Assembly (NCBI GenBank): GCA_003254925.1
Contig: QANZ01050548.1
Location: forward strand, 1-64,000
From: Chamaecrista fasciculata
Taxonomy: Eukaryota > Streptophyta > Magnoliopsida > Fabales > Fabaceae
Reading direction: 5' to 3'
Length of the DNA: 64,000 nt
Shown here piece by piece: positions 1-13,085 of the stretch. A program made the translations under genes and the position numbers. Under the pieces are notes generated by a model. It was given only the letters and a program-made list of their open reading frames with translations. It ran no database searches and had not been told where the DNA came from. Each line of letters opens with the position of its first letter. Position 1 is the stretch's first letter.

Positions 1-992
1 GGCACAATCTCCAACAATTAAAACTTAAGATTTTTAAAAGGGTTTGATTTTTAAAGTTCCATTTTAATTTAATTTTAAAATCAATTTTAAAATTAAATGA
101 GTTGTGCCATGTGTTTATTTACCATGTATCTCATACATATAAATGCATGCACGGATTTTGTATCTCATACAAGATCCCACACTGGCATCATATACGTTGT
201 AGTGTAAAGTTAAATATATAGCATGTTAAAACTCGCACCCCTAAGCATACATCTAGCGCATTGCATATCATACAAAACTAAGTGCATAAAACACACCGTG
301 TTTAGATATGGCCCATCTACCCTATAATCCTCTCAAGCCAATGAGAGAATTTTTCTAAAAGGAAAAATAAAAATTACATTGGGAAAAACCTCAGTTACAT
401 TGAGGTATAAACAAAATGTAAAATTACAACAGAGTATAGGGAGACGACACGCAGGCCGTATTTACCAAAAACCCTAGAGCCATATCCAACACCACACAAC
501 ACATATGAACAATTCACATATTTATGGCAAACACGACATACAACAACACATACCAAAAACAATTTTTAAAATGTGTCCAATTAGGGTTTGTGCAATTTTA
601 ACATGCCTTTCTTGAAATTGGGCCTTGTATCAATAATTATAAAATCAAGAATCTCATTCAAGAATTTTAAATTATTGCCCCAAAAATTTTAAAATTCATA
701 ATTTTAATAAATTTTAAGCCACCCCACAATATTATAATTAAAACATTTTTAACTATAATTATATAGGGATTTCGACTTAGGCCTTAAAATTTCAAGAAAA
801 TATTTTAAATCAATCCAATTGATTTTATATGTATCATATACATAAAATTTGCACCTATTTCGTAGATTGAGTTTTTAAATAAAACTTTTCGGTGGATTTT
901 CGTAAAACCAAACATACGATTGAAAGCGATAAACACATATCATACATCAAATGTATAATTCACCAAAACCAGTATTAAATTCAAAACTAGCG

Positions 993-1006
993 TGGCTCTG
1001 ATACCA
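993..1006 (-). other. Primer-binding site, initiator-Met tRNA type
   Basis: On the minus strand this reads TGGTATCAGAGCCA, the standard plant retroelement primer-binding site. It lies one base from the LTR edge at 1008. It fixes the orientation of the element. Confidence 0.7.
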
Positions 1007-1007
1007 C

Positions 1008-1956
1008 TGTTGGGAAATCACGGTGCGCGCAGCGGAAGCGAAAAATTAAATTTAATTAAAACAGGGCGCAAAACAAACTTGTGATTTCCCTACGGATCCG
1101 CTAGATGAATTTAAACCGGTAAAGTTAGTGGTATACCTCAATAGTTTCAATCGGTCCGATTGAACGGTGAAATTCTGAGAAGTCCACACGAAGCGTCCTT
1201 CCTCTGCCAGTAATTCACACGAGCAGTTTAGTGGCACCAAGGTGCTAGCCTTCATCTTTTCTCCAAAAGAACTTGGGAACTCAATCTACGGCTCTTAAAA
1301 TTCAAGGACAATTCTTGAACCTTAAAAGGATAGGTAGCGCAAGAAACAAGAACACATTCTTGTTTTTCTCTCACAAAACCCTAGTTCTTGAACAAGTCGA
1401 ATTCCCTCACACTCTTGAAGAAAATTCGACTCTCTCTCTAGGTCTAGGTCTAGCCGATTTTTCTCTCTTGTCTCACAAAAGGAAAATTGCACTGCAATCA
1501 ACCAAACCGGTACCTAGCCCTTATGGCTACCCTGCTATGGGCAACGTTAGACTAGGCCAAAGCTTGACAACTACAACGCCGGAATAGTCAAGACCTCAGG
1601 TCTAAGGCATCGTGATAGGTGTACAGGAGAGACTAGCTAATGACTAAACCCACGCAGGACTCTCCGGGTCAGTCCAGCAACTTGTAACCCCTTACATAAT
1701 TGCACCATGACTCTCGTAAAGCATCTAGTGCATGTATCTTCATACACCGAGGCCATGCTGGTCTTAGTTCATTCTCGCTCCCACGAGAATAATCGACCAG
1801 GGACGGATTTAGATTAATTATCTCATAATTAATCAAGGACGCTATCATAGTAAACATGCTAATAATATGATAACAACATAATTTATCTCCATAAATTAAT
1901 CAATATGTTCAAAACATATCCATAAAATGATTGGCCCTAGGGCACAATCTCCAACA
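1008..1956 (-). repeat. LTR, 949 bp
   Basis: On the plus strand it begins TGTTGGGAAATC and ends ATCTCCAACA (TG...CA). The final 450 bp closely matches the LTRs at 3097-5270, 9843-10195 and 60913-62423, including the GGCCCTAGGGCACAATC segment. Small open frames inside are not credible genes. Confidence 0.7.
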
Positions 1957-2457
1957 CGCATGACCATGGACCAGGTTGTCTTGGCCTATTGCATCCTTCA
2001 AAGTTACCCCGTGGACTTTGGAAAAATCATCCACGAGCAGCTACGGCTATGCCTTGGGAAGGAGAGGCTAACTACTCTCTACTTCCCATGCACCATATGC
2101 TACTTAGCCACTCGATTGGACATACCATGGCTAGAGGGAGATGAACCAATCCCCGATGCTTGCATCTTAGAACTAATGGAAGTCGTACCGCTTCATGGGA
2201 AACGCATCATACCGCCAACACCTAAAGAAGTTCCTATTCCAGTACAACTAGTGGCCAACATCGAGACTCAACCGAGTAAGAAATCACGAACTGACACTGA
2301 TGACGATTCAACAAGTACTTCATCCACACAGAGTGGCATGGAACCACGTCCATCTCTGTTGCGTGAAGTGACCGCGATTCGGAACTTGCTCAAGGAATTC
2401 TTAGATGCCGTTAAAAGCATAAAACATCTACAATATCTAGAACACGATAGGGAATAG
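1957..2457 (+). mobile_element. Ty3/gypsy-associated 'putative plant transposon protein' remnant
   Basis: A plus-strand open segment of about 166 codons carries wording typical of the plant-transposon-protein domain that accompanies Athila-like gypsy elements: DQVVLAYCILQSYPVDFGK, then LTTLYFPCTICYLATRLDIP, then a charged Ser/Thr-rich tail (KKSRTDTDDDSTSTSS). The apparent N-terminus before 1957 comes from the neighbouring LTR and is not part of the protein. Downstream follow the short T-rich spacer and GTGTGGGGG tracts expected near the 3' end of such an element. It is a fragment of a retroelement cut by a later LTR insertion, not a host gene. Family assignment is by recalled motif resemblance, without a database search. 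Confidence 0.55.
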
Positions 2458-3096
2458 TCTAAGATTAATCTAAAGTTATTTTATTGCTTTCTAGGAATTA
2501 GTTTATTGCTTTCTAGGATAGTTTATTGGTTTTGCATTTTGAATTCTGTCTTTTATAATTCTGTCTTTTAGGGTTCTTTCTGTCTTTAAATTCCTGTTTT
2601 TTATTTATTTGAACAACAATTTACCTTTCAATTATCATAAATAAAATGTCTCTTTGAACTTTTATATTATTCTTGATCTCAAGTCAATTTTGTTATTTAT
2701 AAAAAAAATGAAATATATATAATTATATATATAATTCAAAAAAAAACATATAAAATAAAAAAACTAAATAAATAATAATAATAAACAATATAATGATGTT
2801 TCCAAGTTTTTAAAATTCCTCTTATCTTTCCTTTCAACATTGGGGACAATGTGTTGTTCTAAGTGTGGGGGAAAGATGAGTAAATTCATACTCTTAGTCT
2901 AGTTCTTTACTCCTATTTGATTCTAACATTGAGGACAATGTTATGTTTTAAGTGTGGGGGAGAGGATTAAGTTAGAGTAATTTATATTTTGGTTCACCCA
3001 AAAACTTTTTGGTATTAATCTAAACATTTTATAAACTTTAAATATTTTTTTAAAAATTTTATTTTCCTAATTTTAGTGCTTGATTTAAATTAACTT
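2458..3096 (+). mobile_element. 3' non-coding part of the gypsy-type element with purine tracts
   Basis: Two similar units, each 'ACATTG(G/A)GGACAATGT...AAGTGTGGGGGA', lie around 2837-2875 and 2927-2965. This pair is characteristic of the 3' untranslated and polypurine region of Athila/Tat-like gypsy elements. The stretch is AT-rich otherwise and codes for nothing visible. It is interrupted at 3097 by a solo LTR. Confidence 0.5.
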
Positions 3097-5270
3097 TGTT
3101 GGAGGTTATGGAGCAAAACGCAGCGAAAAAGGTAAAACTAAAATTTTTACAAAACTTATAATCTCCTCCATAGGATTCACTACTTGTGTTTATACCAGTG
3201 AGAAAACACGTTTACCTAAATCAGACGGTTGCTTGAAAGGTTGCAATTCCAAGAAGTCCACAGACACGTGTCCTTCCTCTGTCGGTGATCCACACGAACA
3301 GTTTGGCAGATACTCAGGTGCTAGCTTCCAATCTCTTCTCCAAGAGATTATGGAACCAAATCTACAATCTTGGAATTTCACGAACACTTCTGGAAATATG
3401 CAAGAATTCAAAGTGGCCCACCAAGAACCAATTTCTTAGCCACTGACTTTAGGGTTAGCGCCTCTCTCTCTTCCTCACACACAAATCGCCTCTAAAACCC
3501 TAAGTTTAGGGTTAGTCGAACTCTCCCTCTTTCTCTCCTAAGTTAGACGACTTTTCTTCTCACCTTAGCTTTAGGCGACTTTCCTCTTCTGTTTTAGGCT
3601 AGGCGACTTTGTGTGTATTTATAGAGTCCCCATTCCTCAAAATTAGGGAATCACCAAATCTTGATTATAAGATTACATTAATATTATCATTCAAAATTAA
3701 AAGGCAATCTTAATTTAAATTTGAAGATCATATCTTGAAATCGAGAATGCACACTTCCCATTGGTTGGAATGAGTCAAGAGGATTTGAATTATTAATTAA
3801 AATATTACATTAATATCTTAACTCAAAATTCAAAATGCATTCTTGAAATTCAAAATGCAAGATCAAATCTTGCATTTGATTTTTCAAGTATGCGCCACCC
3901 TCCTTGTTATTTTATAGAAATTTAATAAATAAGAAAACAATCCTAACTCTTCGGAAGTTATAACTAACTTTATTAATTTCCTTAACAAATTGAATTAAAA
4001 TATTACCCTAATATCTTAATTCAAATTCAAATCTTGAATTCAAATTCAAATCTTGAATTCAAATTTAAATCTTGAATTCAAATTAACAAAATCATATTTC
4101 ATTAGTCTAATTTAAGAGTGAGGCGCCACCCTCCTCTTGTTATCTTTCAATATTAGAGAATTTAATAAATCAATAATCCCCTCACTTTTAGGAGACTTAG
4201 TCAATTCATCATTCCCCAATATTTTAAACAAGAATTCAATTGTAAATAGATTAATCAAATTAACTATTTAACAATTAATATATTTAAACTTGTCTAACAA
4301 ATTTAAATATCACAAATGTAGATTTTATTTAAGACAAGACTTCATGTCCTAAGACATTCAACTATGTCTTAAATTGTGTCACTAAAGTGACTTACGAATT
4401 AACCCTAATTCGTGTCCCATTACAGTATCTTGATCCTGCTCATGTGTGACCCAGCAAGCCTCACGTGAAATTGGCAGCAAGCCATCTCCATGACTCACAA
4501 GTCGAGAGCGGACTCTAGCAAGCCACGACTACCAAAAGCACGTGAGTTATCGTTTTAACATTAATGACTTAACCTTAGTACCACCTTGTCATAATCCCTA
4601 TTGTCGCACGATATTTTGGTCATGGATAAGGCATGGGAAGTTTATCCTTGTAATCCAAACCATAACTTTCTCGATTCCTTGAGTTACTCCCATTACCCTG
4701 TGTGGCCACACATTCCTTGGACAAACTGATCGAGGGGCCCAGTCAAATATCTCTCAACTTAATGAGGGACAAAATTCCTTATTGATCAACCACATTCATC
4801 AGCACGACAAACAACTAAACCCGTACCTAGCCTGTATGGCTACCCTGTTACGGGCAACATTGGACTAGGCCAAAGTTCAGCATCTACAACGCCGGAATAA
4901 TGAAGACCTCAGGTCTAAGGGCATCGTGACAGGTGTACAGGAGAGGCTAGCTCATGACTAAACCCATGCAGGACTCTCCGGGTGGGTCCAAAAACTTGTA
5001 ACCCTTTACATAATTGCACCATGACTCTCGAGAAGCATCACATGCGTGTATCTCTATACACCGAAGTCATGCTGGTCTTAGTTCATTCACGTTCCCACGT
5101 GAATAATCGACCAGGGACAGTTTAGAATAATTATCACACAATTAATCAAGGATTGTTATCATAGTAAACATGCTAATAATATGATAACGACATAATTTAT
5201 CATTCATAAATCAGTTAAACAATATGTCCATACATATAAAATGATTGGCCCTAGGGCACAATCTCCATCA
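3097..5270 (-). mobile_element. Solo LTR, 2174 bp, with 5-bp target duplication AACTT
   Basis: It begins TGTTGGAGGTTATGG and ends GCACAATCTCCATCA. The five bases AACTT flank it on both sides (3092-3096 and 5271-5275), which marks a complete insertion event. No internal region is present, so it is a solo LTR left by recombination. Its right 400 bp matches the LTR at 1508-1956. Read on the minus strand, the orientation of the related copy at 1008-1956, a TATA-like TATAAATA lies near 3613-3622, as in LTR promoters. Open frames at 3190-3439 are chance. Confidence 0.85.
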
Positions 5271-5275
5271 AACTT

Positions 5276-7930
5276 CACTTATTATTTTTCACTTTTTTAG
5301 TAGAATTAGAATTAGTTGAATTTTTAATATGTTTTGAGCATTGAGTAAATAATTTCATATTCATGATAAGAGTTTAGTGTTAGTTATTTTCTATAACCTT
5401 AGAATAATCTACGTAATTTTCTAAGTTTAGTAGTATTGTTTGATTTTTATAGACCAATTTGAGAGAAACCCAGCCTAGTTGGAAGATTAAGCCTACATAA
5501 TATAATACATATATATATCTACTTAGAGAGAGATTAGTCTCTTAGCTTTGTTTTCTCTAGAACTTGTCTTAATTCTTGGTTAAAGCTTATTAGATTTAAT
5601 GATTATTAATATGATAGAGGCACTTGTTTCTTTAACCCCTTTATCCCGAACACTAGCCAGACACCATAAATATATCATTTTTTTAACCCCTTTGAGCCTA
5701 TACACTAAGGTGTACTTATAAACCTTCTCATAGAGATGGACTTTCCAATTCAACTCTCAAAGGTGAATTTAGCTAGCAAAATTATTAGAAAAATATATAA
5801 AAGATCTCGACAAAAGAAAAAAAATATATAAGTCGAGCAAATATTAAAAAAGTATCTTTGAGAAAGCTCCAATACTAATAGTATTATCATAAGAGCCTAT
5901 CAAGAGAAAAAGACTGGCCAGTTAAAAGAATAGAGTCCTGTGCCATATGACTCAAATGAGCTTCATAGTAAGCTAGCTACTTTCTTTTAGTGGATAAGTG
6001 GAGTTGAATTGTTAAGGAAAACTTGAAGAGAGATTTTTAAGTAAACACCAATTTTCTTTCTTTTCTCCCTATATTTCTTCCCAGATATATTAGCCTTTTC
6101 CCATACATTACAACCTTATTAAAGTCCTTTTGATTAAAAATCATTATTTCACTTAAAGTGGAGACTTTGAGAATTTCTACAAGCTTATGGTAGGAAATTA
6201 GTCTAAGGCATGACTAGAGAGAATATGATACCCAATTAGTGAGGAGAGTGATACACTTATAAGATTGGTCTTATGAAAATTGGATTGCACTACTTTACTT
6301 AGTGAATTCTATAGCTATAGATTATGACTATGTGCTGGCCTTGAATCATGAACTTGGAAAAGTTCCTTGATTCTTTGGCATATTCTTTCTTCTTCTACTT
6401 CGTATTTTTGCTCAGGAGTGCAAAGTCTTGAGTCTGGGGATTTTATCAGCCCAAAAGTGAACAAGTTATTTGGCCTTCTTTTAGTATGTATATAACAATA
6501 ATATATTGGAATTAGACTAATTAATATGCTAAGGGCAGCACAAAGGTATGGTGAAATAAAGTGGATAAAATAGGTTAATTAGTGCTTATTTATTGTACTT
6601 TATAAATAGGTTCTACTTAATGGTTTATTCAGTGTTTCAGATATCCAAACAGGGCCAAACCAAGAGGAAATATCAGAATATTCTAGAAAATCACGTTGAG
6701 TACAAGATATCTTTGCCCAACCACGTGGGCCGCCGGCTCAGATTCGGTGAATCCCGCGGTGCACGAATATTCTAGGAATATGACGACACTAGATAAGCTT
6801 CAGCGCAGCTTGTTGTTGCGCCGCCTCTTTGAGCCAACGGCCCAAAAGGGAAATCTCGCGACACAGATTAATTTGAAGTAGGAGAGTATGTTTTGCACGA
6901 CTACGATTCAAGATACGAAGATATAATCGAAATATTGCAGATATTTCGCTGCGCCTTCATATTGGGCCGCCGGTGCAATCAACGGCCCAGAGGCGATTTT
7001 CTTCGCTTGACTTGCGGACCAAGCACACTACTCAACACTATAAATAGAGGTCGTCATTCCACGCTCAGAGCACCAATTCACTGATTTCGACTTGTTTACA
7101 CCAATTCTCTTAGATTAGAATAGTTCTCTGCCTAGAGCATGAGTAATTAAATAGGTAGATACTTGAGGATTGCCTCAAGGATGTGACTTGAGTTCACCAT
7201 GATTCGTTGTAAAGTTCAGATGTTGATGTTGCGTTTATGAGGTATGATCAACATCTTCAAATGTAATTGTTGAAGTTGTTAATATATAAGTCTTAGATCA
7301 TATTTTGTTAAAGTAATGAGACCTTGACATTCCTGGAGTCTATCTCTCTCACAATTATTGAAGTAGCTCTTTAGGGTTCTAAAGAGTGGTTTACAATATC
7401 TTATTTGCATGATTAGAAGTATTAATTGATATATATGTTTGTTTATTGTTCCGATGTGACAATAATATAGATTGTCCCGACGAGCTTTGGCAAATACCTC
7501 ATGAAACCAGTTTTGGATGAGTTACCTAATCTAATCTTGTACCCTCTCCATTATTTGATTGATTGTTTTTGTGGTTTAAATACATGGTCTAACTTGGAAA
7601 AGTAAATGCATATTCATTGTCTAATCTTTATGATGAACGAACTATGATAGTCTATCTCTAGGGTTTTCTCTCAAGTATTGTTTTGACTCATAAGAATCTT
7701 GTTAAATCGTGACAACCCTCAATAACAGAAGTTACAACCTTCGTCACAATTCTCTTAGCCTCATCGCATTGAGTTCTGCGAGAGTTCGACCTTGGGATTA
7801 GCATCTATACTATATTTTAATAAATATAGTTATACTTGCAAGGCTCAAGTATAATTAAATTTGATCCGTTTGACACCTTACGACGGGTGTCCGGTCACAT
7901 AGTAAAACAACTACTTGAACTACGTAAATG
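5276..7930 (+). mobile_element. Probable gypsy-type LTR/3' region
   Basis: This continues the element interrupted at 3097. No open frame of note is present. A promoter-like CTATAAATAG lies at 7038-7047 inside a GC-richer block (6715-7060). Further on there is 'GAGAGTTCGACCTTGGGATTA' near 7770-7800, similar to sequence often seen close to the end of Athila-class LTRs. Boundaries were not resolved, and a single LTR from one end to the other is not proven. Confidence 0.4.
7038..7047 (+). promoter_or_regulatory. TATA box in LTR-like sequence
   Basis: CTATAAATAG sits just downstream of a GC-richer block and upstream of about 850 bp of non-coding sequence, as expected for a retroelement LTR promoter. 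There is no host gene downstream. Confidence 0.35.
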
Positions 7931-9842
7931 TAATTTAAGGTGTATCACAACACAACCATCGTCATAAAATCAAAACCTTACACTATAGAGTCATTGATGA
8001 ACATGCAGATCAAATTAAGTCTTAAGTTCTCTCGAAGAGATAGCACACAAGAAGATCCGCTCAGTATCTTGAACACATAGCATATGTAAAGACAAAGAGG
8101 GGCTGTTACGCAATTTGAGTTTGTAGGTGCCTAACCCCATTACTTTATAGATGTTTTGTTCTCACAAGGATACTTCTGTTCCCACTAGGCAGAGGGCAGA
8201 ACTCCATGAACCAATGTTCATGGGTGAGAGGAAACATTGCCGCAAACTATTTTGCGCTTAGTGTCCTTTTGACACAAACACCATTTGACCTTGGCCAAAA
8301 CCTCCTTTCCTCCCTTTCTTTTCTTTTGAACAGAGGCTATTTACTTTACACTCAGCCTTTCTATTCCTAACACCACATCTCTTGGACCCATGGTCCTTGT
8401 TCTTGGAGCCTTGTGCTCTAAGAAGCATCAACCACTTAGGCTATGTGCTTGATGGATTTTGCAACCTTATGTCACTAATCCTTCAACACCATGCAGTGTT
8501 TGATATTATCAAATTCAAGAAATTTGATGATATCAATGGAGGTAAACAAAAACCTACACCTGCTCCTAAGAGGAGGCAAGAAATCTAGTAATAGTTTGAA
8601 CTTACTACTTATTAGTTAGGAGTTTTCTGGCTGACACATACTCCCAAATCATGTTTTATTTCTCCCTTTGATGTGTCTCAATAATCTTGTCAAAGTTCAT
8701 CTTAGAGACATCAAACTTGATTGTAAGTTGCCTCAGTTTGGTGGCCTCAATGTCACCAAACTGGTCTCTCTAATTTGACCTACATCGCTTTTGAGGTGGT
8801 ATGGTATTTGAGCTAACACACAATGTCATTCAAGGGTGTTGTGAGGTAACGTATACCGAGCATCACCACTAGGCTATTATATGACATACTCCAAGATTTC
8901 TAATACCTTGTCTTAATAGGAATTGTACTTTCCTAAATGTCATAACTAATCGCACTACGCTATTTTGTTTCTCTCCCTAATGGAGATCCACAACTATAGG
9001 TTTTGTAGTTTCACTATCAGTCAATCCTAAACGCTAACATTTACATAGTTCTCTATTACACAACACATAATTATTGAAAATTGTAATCAATGCAAGACGA
9101 TTGTAGATATAGACAGTCTCTGCATTCGAAAAGTGGGGTTAAAAGTGGGGTCAACCACCCTCATCATACAAAGAACTAATATATCTACACCTTTCTTTGC
9201 ATGACTCGTCAATTTTCACTAAACAGTCACATACTATTCATAATCCCGTTTGGATTTCCACTAGATAAGCATTCAAGATGGATATCGGAGTCTGCCACAT
9301 GCTTGACCACGAACTCCCACTTGATTAAAATGCTTACAATTATTTAAATAGTCGCATACCATTTAAATTCCCACGTGGATAAGCATTTGCTTTTGAGGTT
9401 ATGGATCTGCCATAAAATACCCCCAACTCCTACTCGAGTGAAACGCTTAATCTGATTAAAACGGTCGTATACCATTTAAATTCTTTCTCCCGTTGTGTAT
9501 GTGAGTGAGTCAAGAGATAGCAATATGCATCTTCTTAGACTCTGATTTGCCCTAGTTTCTCCCTATATTTGGATTCGCCTCGCAAAATCGAGAAAAATGA
9601 CCTAAAGATTGTCGAAAGCAGAGCAAAAACGGAGAAGTTACACACGACGGAAGTCACACTTGAAAGTTACCGATCAACAGCAGTACTTCTCCAGCCAGCA
9701 ACTGGCGGCAGATGGTGGCCATCGCTGCCACTTACGGTGGCTACGGTCACTGGACCTCTGCCAGCCGGCAACCGCCTGCGGTGGTCCACGGCGGCGAAGT
9801 CTGCGACCACCACCTCCGACCACCGTACACAGTGGTCCCCCT
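7931..9842. mobile_element. Retroelement debris, mostly non-coding
   Basis: No complete gene is visible. Short frames around 8382-8588 and 9569-9909 overlap each other in several frames and look like chance. The only coding-like piece is the gag-like fragment near 8656-8768 on the minus strand. The right end is cut by the LTR fragment that starts at 9843. Confidence 0.35.
8656..8768 (-). mobile_element. Copia gag-like fragment
   Basis: Minus-strand translation gives about 37 residues including FGDIEATKLRQLTIKFD and MNFDKIIETHQ. It resembles the 'LTIKFDSxKM' stretch of plant copia gag (UBN2) proteins. It is very short and isolated, so it is only a fossil. The assignment rests on motif memory. 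Confidence 0.4.
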
Positions 9843-10195
9843 TGATGGAGATTGTGCCCTAGGGCCAATCATTTTATATATATATGTTTGTTTGAACATA
9901 TTATTTTGATTAATTTATAAATGATAAATTATGTCGTTATCATATTATTAGCATGTTTACTGTGATAACAGTCCTTGATTAATTATGTGATAATTAGTCT
10001 AAACTGTCCCTGGTCGATTATTCTCGTGGGAACGTGAATGAACCAAGACCAACATGACCTCGGTGTATGGAGATACACGCATGTGATGCTTCTCGAGAGT
10101 CATGGTGCAATTGTGTAATGGGTTACAAATTGCTGGACCGACCCGGAGAGTCCTGCATGGGTTTAATCATAAGCTAGTCTCTCCTCACTACAAAA
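9843..10195 (+). repeat. LTR fragment cut by the CACTA element
   Basis: It starts TGATGGAGATTGTGCCC and follows the same sequence as the LTR at 60913 and, in reverse, those ending at 1956 and 5270. It stops at the left end of the CACTA element. The rest of the LTR is not found on the other side of that element, so the locus has been rearranged. Confidence 0.75.
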
Positions 10196-12125
10196 ATTAA
10201 GGCTCCTAACGACGGTCAATTGACGACACTAAGCATAACCGTCGTCGGTGGCACAAAATTTTAATGGTTAACGACGCTTACCAAAAACGTAGGGAATTGA
10301 TCTATCAAACCGTCCTTAGGCGAAATTTTGTTCACCTTTTCGTTTTCACCTTTTCCCTAATCGTTCCCTCTCTTTTTCCCCAATCGTTCCCTCCCTTTTT
10401 TTCATTTTCACTTTTTCATTCCCTAATCGATCACTGAGTTTCAATCCCTCACTCTATTGTTGTTTAGACGATGAAGTTTGAAACCCTAAACGCTAAGGTC
10501 TGAATCGACGACGGAGGAAGAGAACGACGATCGACGACAACGGAGGACGAGAACGACGGTGTTGTGCGGAAAGCATCTAAGGTCTGAATCGCTTAAGCCA
10601 TTCTACTTTTCTCTTCTTTTGTTAGCAACGCTTCATCACTTGTGCTCTACACCTTTCATTTTTTTTTTCTTCCGTTTTTGTTAGCAACTGCGTCAGCTGT
10701 AACTTGTAAGCAGCACTTGTTGGCTCAAATTGATTTTGCCTCCTTCAGTTTTCTTCGCGGAGGATTCACAGGTAACGTTTCTCCCTCCCTCCCTCCCTCT
10801 CTCTCTCTCTTCGTCTTTCATTTTCATTTTCATTCATCAGTGAATCATAAATTTGTTAGTCATAGCTAGTCTATTGTGAAATTCATGCTTTTTATTTTTC
10901 GAGTGGATGTGTTTACTGTTTATGGATTTGAAAAATGAAATGTCTTAATGTAGTTTGGATTGATAACTCCACTGGGTATGGTAAAGCTTTTATTGATGCC
11001 GTTTCAGGACTTTCTGATAGTCATGAGGTGATTTCTTGCTCCTTTTAGTACTTGGAGAAGTTTATAGAAGTGATTGATTAAACTGTGATTTTCATTCCTG
11101 TAATGAAATCTCTCCTTGCTAGCTCAACATAAAATTTGGGAAGGGAAAAAAAAGATTCAATCGTTTTGATTTACAGAAGTTTTATTTGATAGACATTCAA
11201 ATTTCAAAACAGATGAAAAGAAAAATGCAATAAGTGCTTAGGTTGGGAGTATGACTGTTGGTTTCTAAGATAGGAACTGTATCTGTATTTGGAGAATGAT
11301 TGTGGCTTGTAAGAATGAGGTATGTTGTGTGCTTAAAATATAGATGAATCAAGACGGATAATTTAGTGGTTCTTGATACTCATGTCAGAATTTTGTTTGA
11401 CTGACAATAAATTTCGAAAAGTATTAACTATGGTGTGAATAGGTAAATGAATAAGGTATTGAATTTCACTCCCATTAAAAGTAAGTTATGGTTTCAATCT
11501 CAACCTCCCACATCCTTCTGTCAATCATTTGTTATGTTACCATTATCATTTATTTCCTAGAATAATGTCCACGTGACACTGTTATGTTTTTGGCTCAATG
11601 ATTTTGATCACAACTTGATTACTTAATTAAGAGTTAAAAGATGGCTTCATTAGGAGCTCTATTTATAAATTCTCACGTTTGAAATTCTAGTAGAAAATGT
11701 CGCGCTTGTATCTCTGTTTTAAAAGCTTACTGAATGTGGTTAATGAAGTGATGTTATAGGAACTATAATTGCAATCCAAAAGATTGCTGAATGTGGTTAA
11801 TGCATAGAATATTTTGCATGCCAAACGTTATTAGAGTTTGTTAAACAAAATCTGAATCTTTTTCCTCTGTCTTTTCCTTAATATAAAAGTCTGAGCTCAA
11901 ATTCAATTAAGCTAATGAGATTCATGTAACCAGTTGAGTTGGAGAAGCAAACATTTTGCGATCTTAAAGTTTTGAACAACAAAGGACACCACGTTGCTTT
12001 TAAGGTACTCTTTTAGCTGCATATACGCAGAGAAACTTGTTGCTTGATATGCTTCTCTCTAGCTGATTCTCTATGCATTTTGAATTTCCGATTACATCGA
12101 TTTAACGTCCTGCATTGATACAAAT

Positions 12126-12341
12126 ATGACAAATGGGGCTGAGTTGGAGGGTGAAGAGGATGCAGTAATTGATGATGTGGCAGCTGCTGAGTTGGAGGGT
12201 GAAGAGGATGCAGTAATTGATGATGTGGCAGCTGCCAATGATGATGTGGAAGATGTCAATGCTCAAGGAGCTGCTTTACCACGAGCTAGTAGGCTACGTC
12301 GACCTCCTGTGTGGATGGTTGATTACCATGTGATGCGTTGA
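12126..12341 (+). CDS. Small acidic frame with internal tandem repeat, inside the CACTA element
   Basis: 71 codons. A 16-residue acidic unit (AELEGEEDAVIDDVAA) occurs twice in direct succession, encoded by a nearly perfect 48-bp DNA tandem repeat. A basic end follows: RASRLRRPPVWMVDY. The 'RRPPVWMxDY' wording resembles the linker before reverse transcriptase in some copia proteins, but no other copia part is nearby. It may be one exon of the CACTA element's cargo or a captured piece. Function unknown. Confidence 0.25.
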   Translation: MTNGAELEGEEDAVIDDVAAAELEGEEDAVIDDVAAANDDVEDVNAQGAALPRASRLRRPPVWMVDYHVMR

Positions 12342-12800
12342 GAGTTTGTTAGGCCAGCTCAGGAAGTTTGTTATGATTCTGTTTACATTTTGGTTGCTTT
12401 AAATAATACTTTGTAAGGAAAATGTGGGGTATCTTGTATTTGGACAGATTGTAGTCTGGGAGTTGAACCCTTACTCGAAAAGGGCCTCTTATGTGTATAT
12501 TTCCCATCTAGGGATCTGATACCAAATTCATCCATCTTTTTCATTCTCTAATCTTGCCATTTTCTGTCTTACTTTCTCTGTTCTTATCATNCCCCACAGG
12601 TAAGATTAGTGATGAGGAGGATGAAATGGTATTTGGTTATTTGATTTGTTGTTTTAATTATATTTACATTCTTAACTTTGATTTTGATATTTGCATTGCT
12701 CATCTTTTTTATTCTACTTAATTAGATGATATTTACATCTTTCACTTTTGATAACTTTGGTATTAATATTCCTCGCTAAACTTGTATATTTTCTTCCAGG

Positions 12801-13085
12801 ATGCCACCTAAACGTCCACGATTGTCTCGAGCAAATATAGCCAAAATTGCTCAAAAAATACATGGCTCAATCTCCGAGCAAGTTGACGCCACTTCACAGC
12901 GTGTTGATTCTACTTCTCAGCACGCTGTCTCTATTTCTCAACACATTGAGTCCACTTCTCAACATGTGAATTCCACTTCCCAAACACAAGATGATACAAC
13001 TGCTAATGAGACTTCCTTCACACCAACAACTCAAGCTAATCGTGAAATGGAAAGTGATTGGCGTGTTGAAGTTTTGTGTAAGTGA
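12801..13085 (+). CDS. Frame with Ser/Gln-rich repeats, inside the CACTA element
   Basis: The start MPPKRPRLSRANIAK follows a good acceptor-like sequence (TTCTTCCAG). Residues 28-65 are an imperfect repeat of 'STSQHV/ISQHI' units, hydrophilic and probably disordered. A possible further exon lies near 13341-13425 after TTTTTTACAG. The repeated sequence 'TTGAAGTTTTGTGTAAGTG' at about 13067 and 13148 shows a local 80-bp duplication that disturbs the 3' end. Probably a remnant of the CACTA element's own accessory ORF. Not recognised further. Confidence 0.3.
   Translation: MPPKRPRLSRANIAKIAQKIHGSISEQVDATSQRVDSTSQHAVSISQHIESTSQHVNSTSQTQDDTTANETSFTPTTQANREMESDWRVEVLCK

Larger units (their letters stand above)
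1..1956 (-). mobile_element. Non-coding LTR retroelement, partly outside the window
   Basis: Positions 1-16 repeat the last 16 bases of the LTR at 1008-1956, so two LTR ends enclose an internal region of about 990 bp (17-1007). A stretch matching the complement of plant initiator-Met tRNA (993-1006, minus strand) adjoins the inner edge of the LTR, which sets the element on the minus strand. No gag or pol is visible inside, so this looks like a short non-autonomous (TRIM/LARD-like) element. It has landed beside the gypsy-type coding remnant at 1957, which continues on its right. The left LTR runs out of the window, so age and target duplication cannot be judged. Fossil; coding capacity absent. 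Confidence 0.65.

Noticed and set aside
9569-9909. Overlapping frames on both strands
   Set aside because: GC-rich patch next to an LTR; frames in several phases with no recognisable protein.
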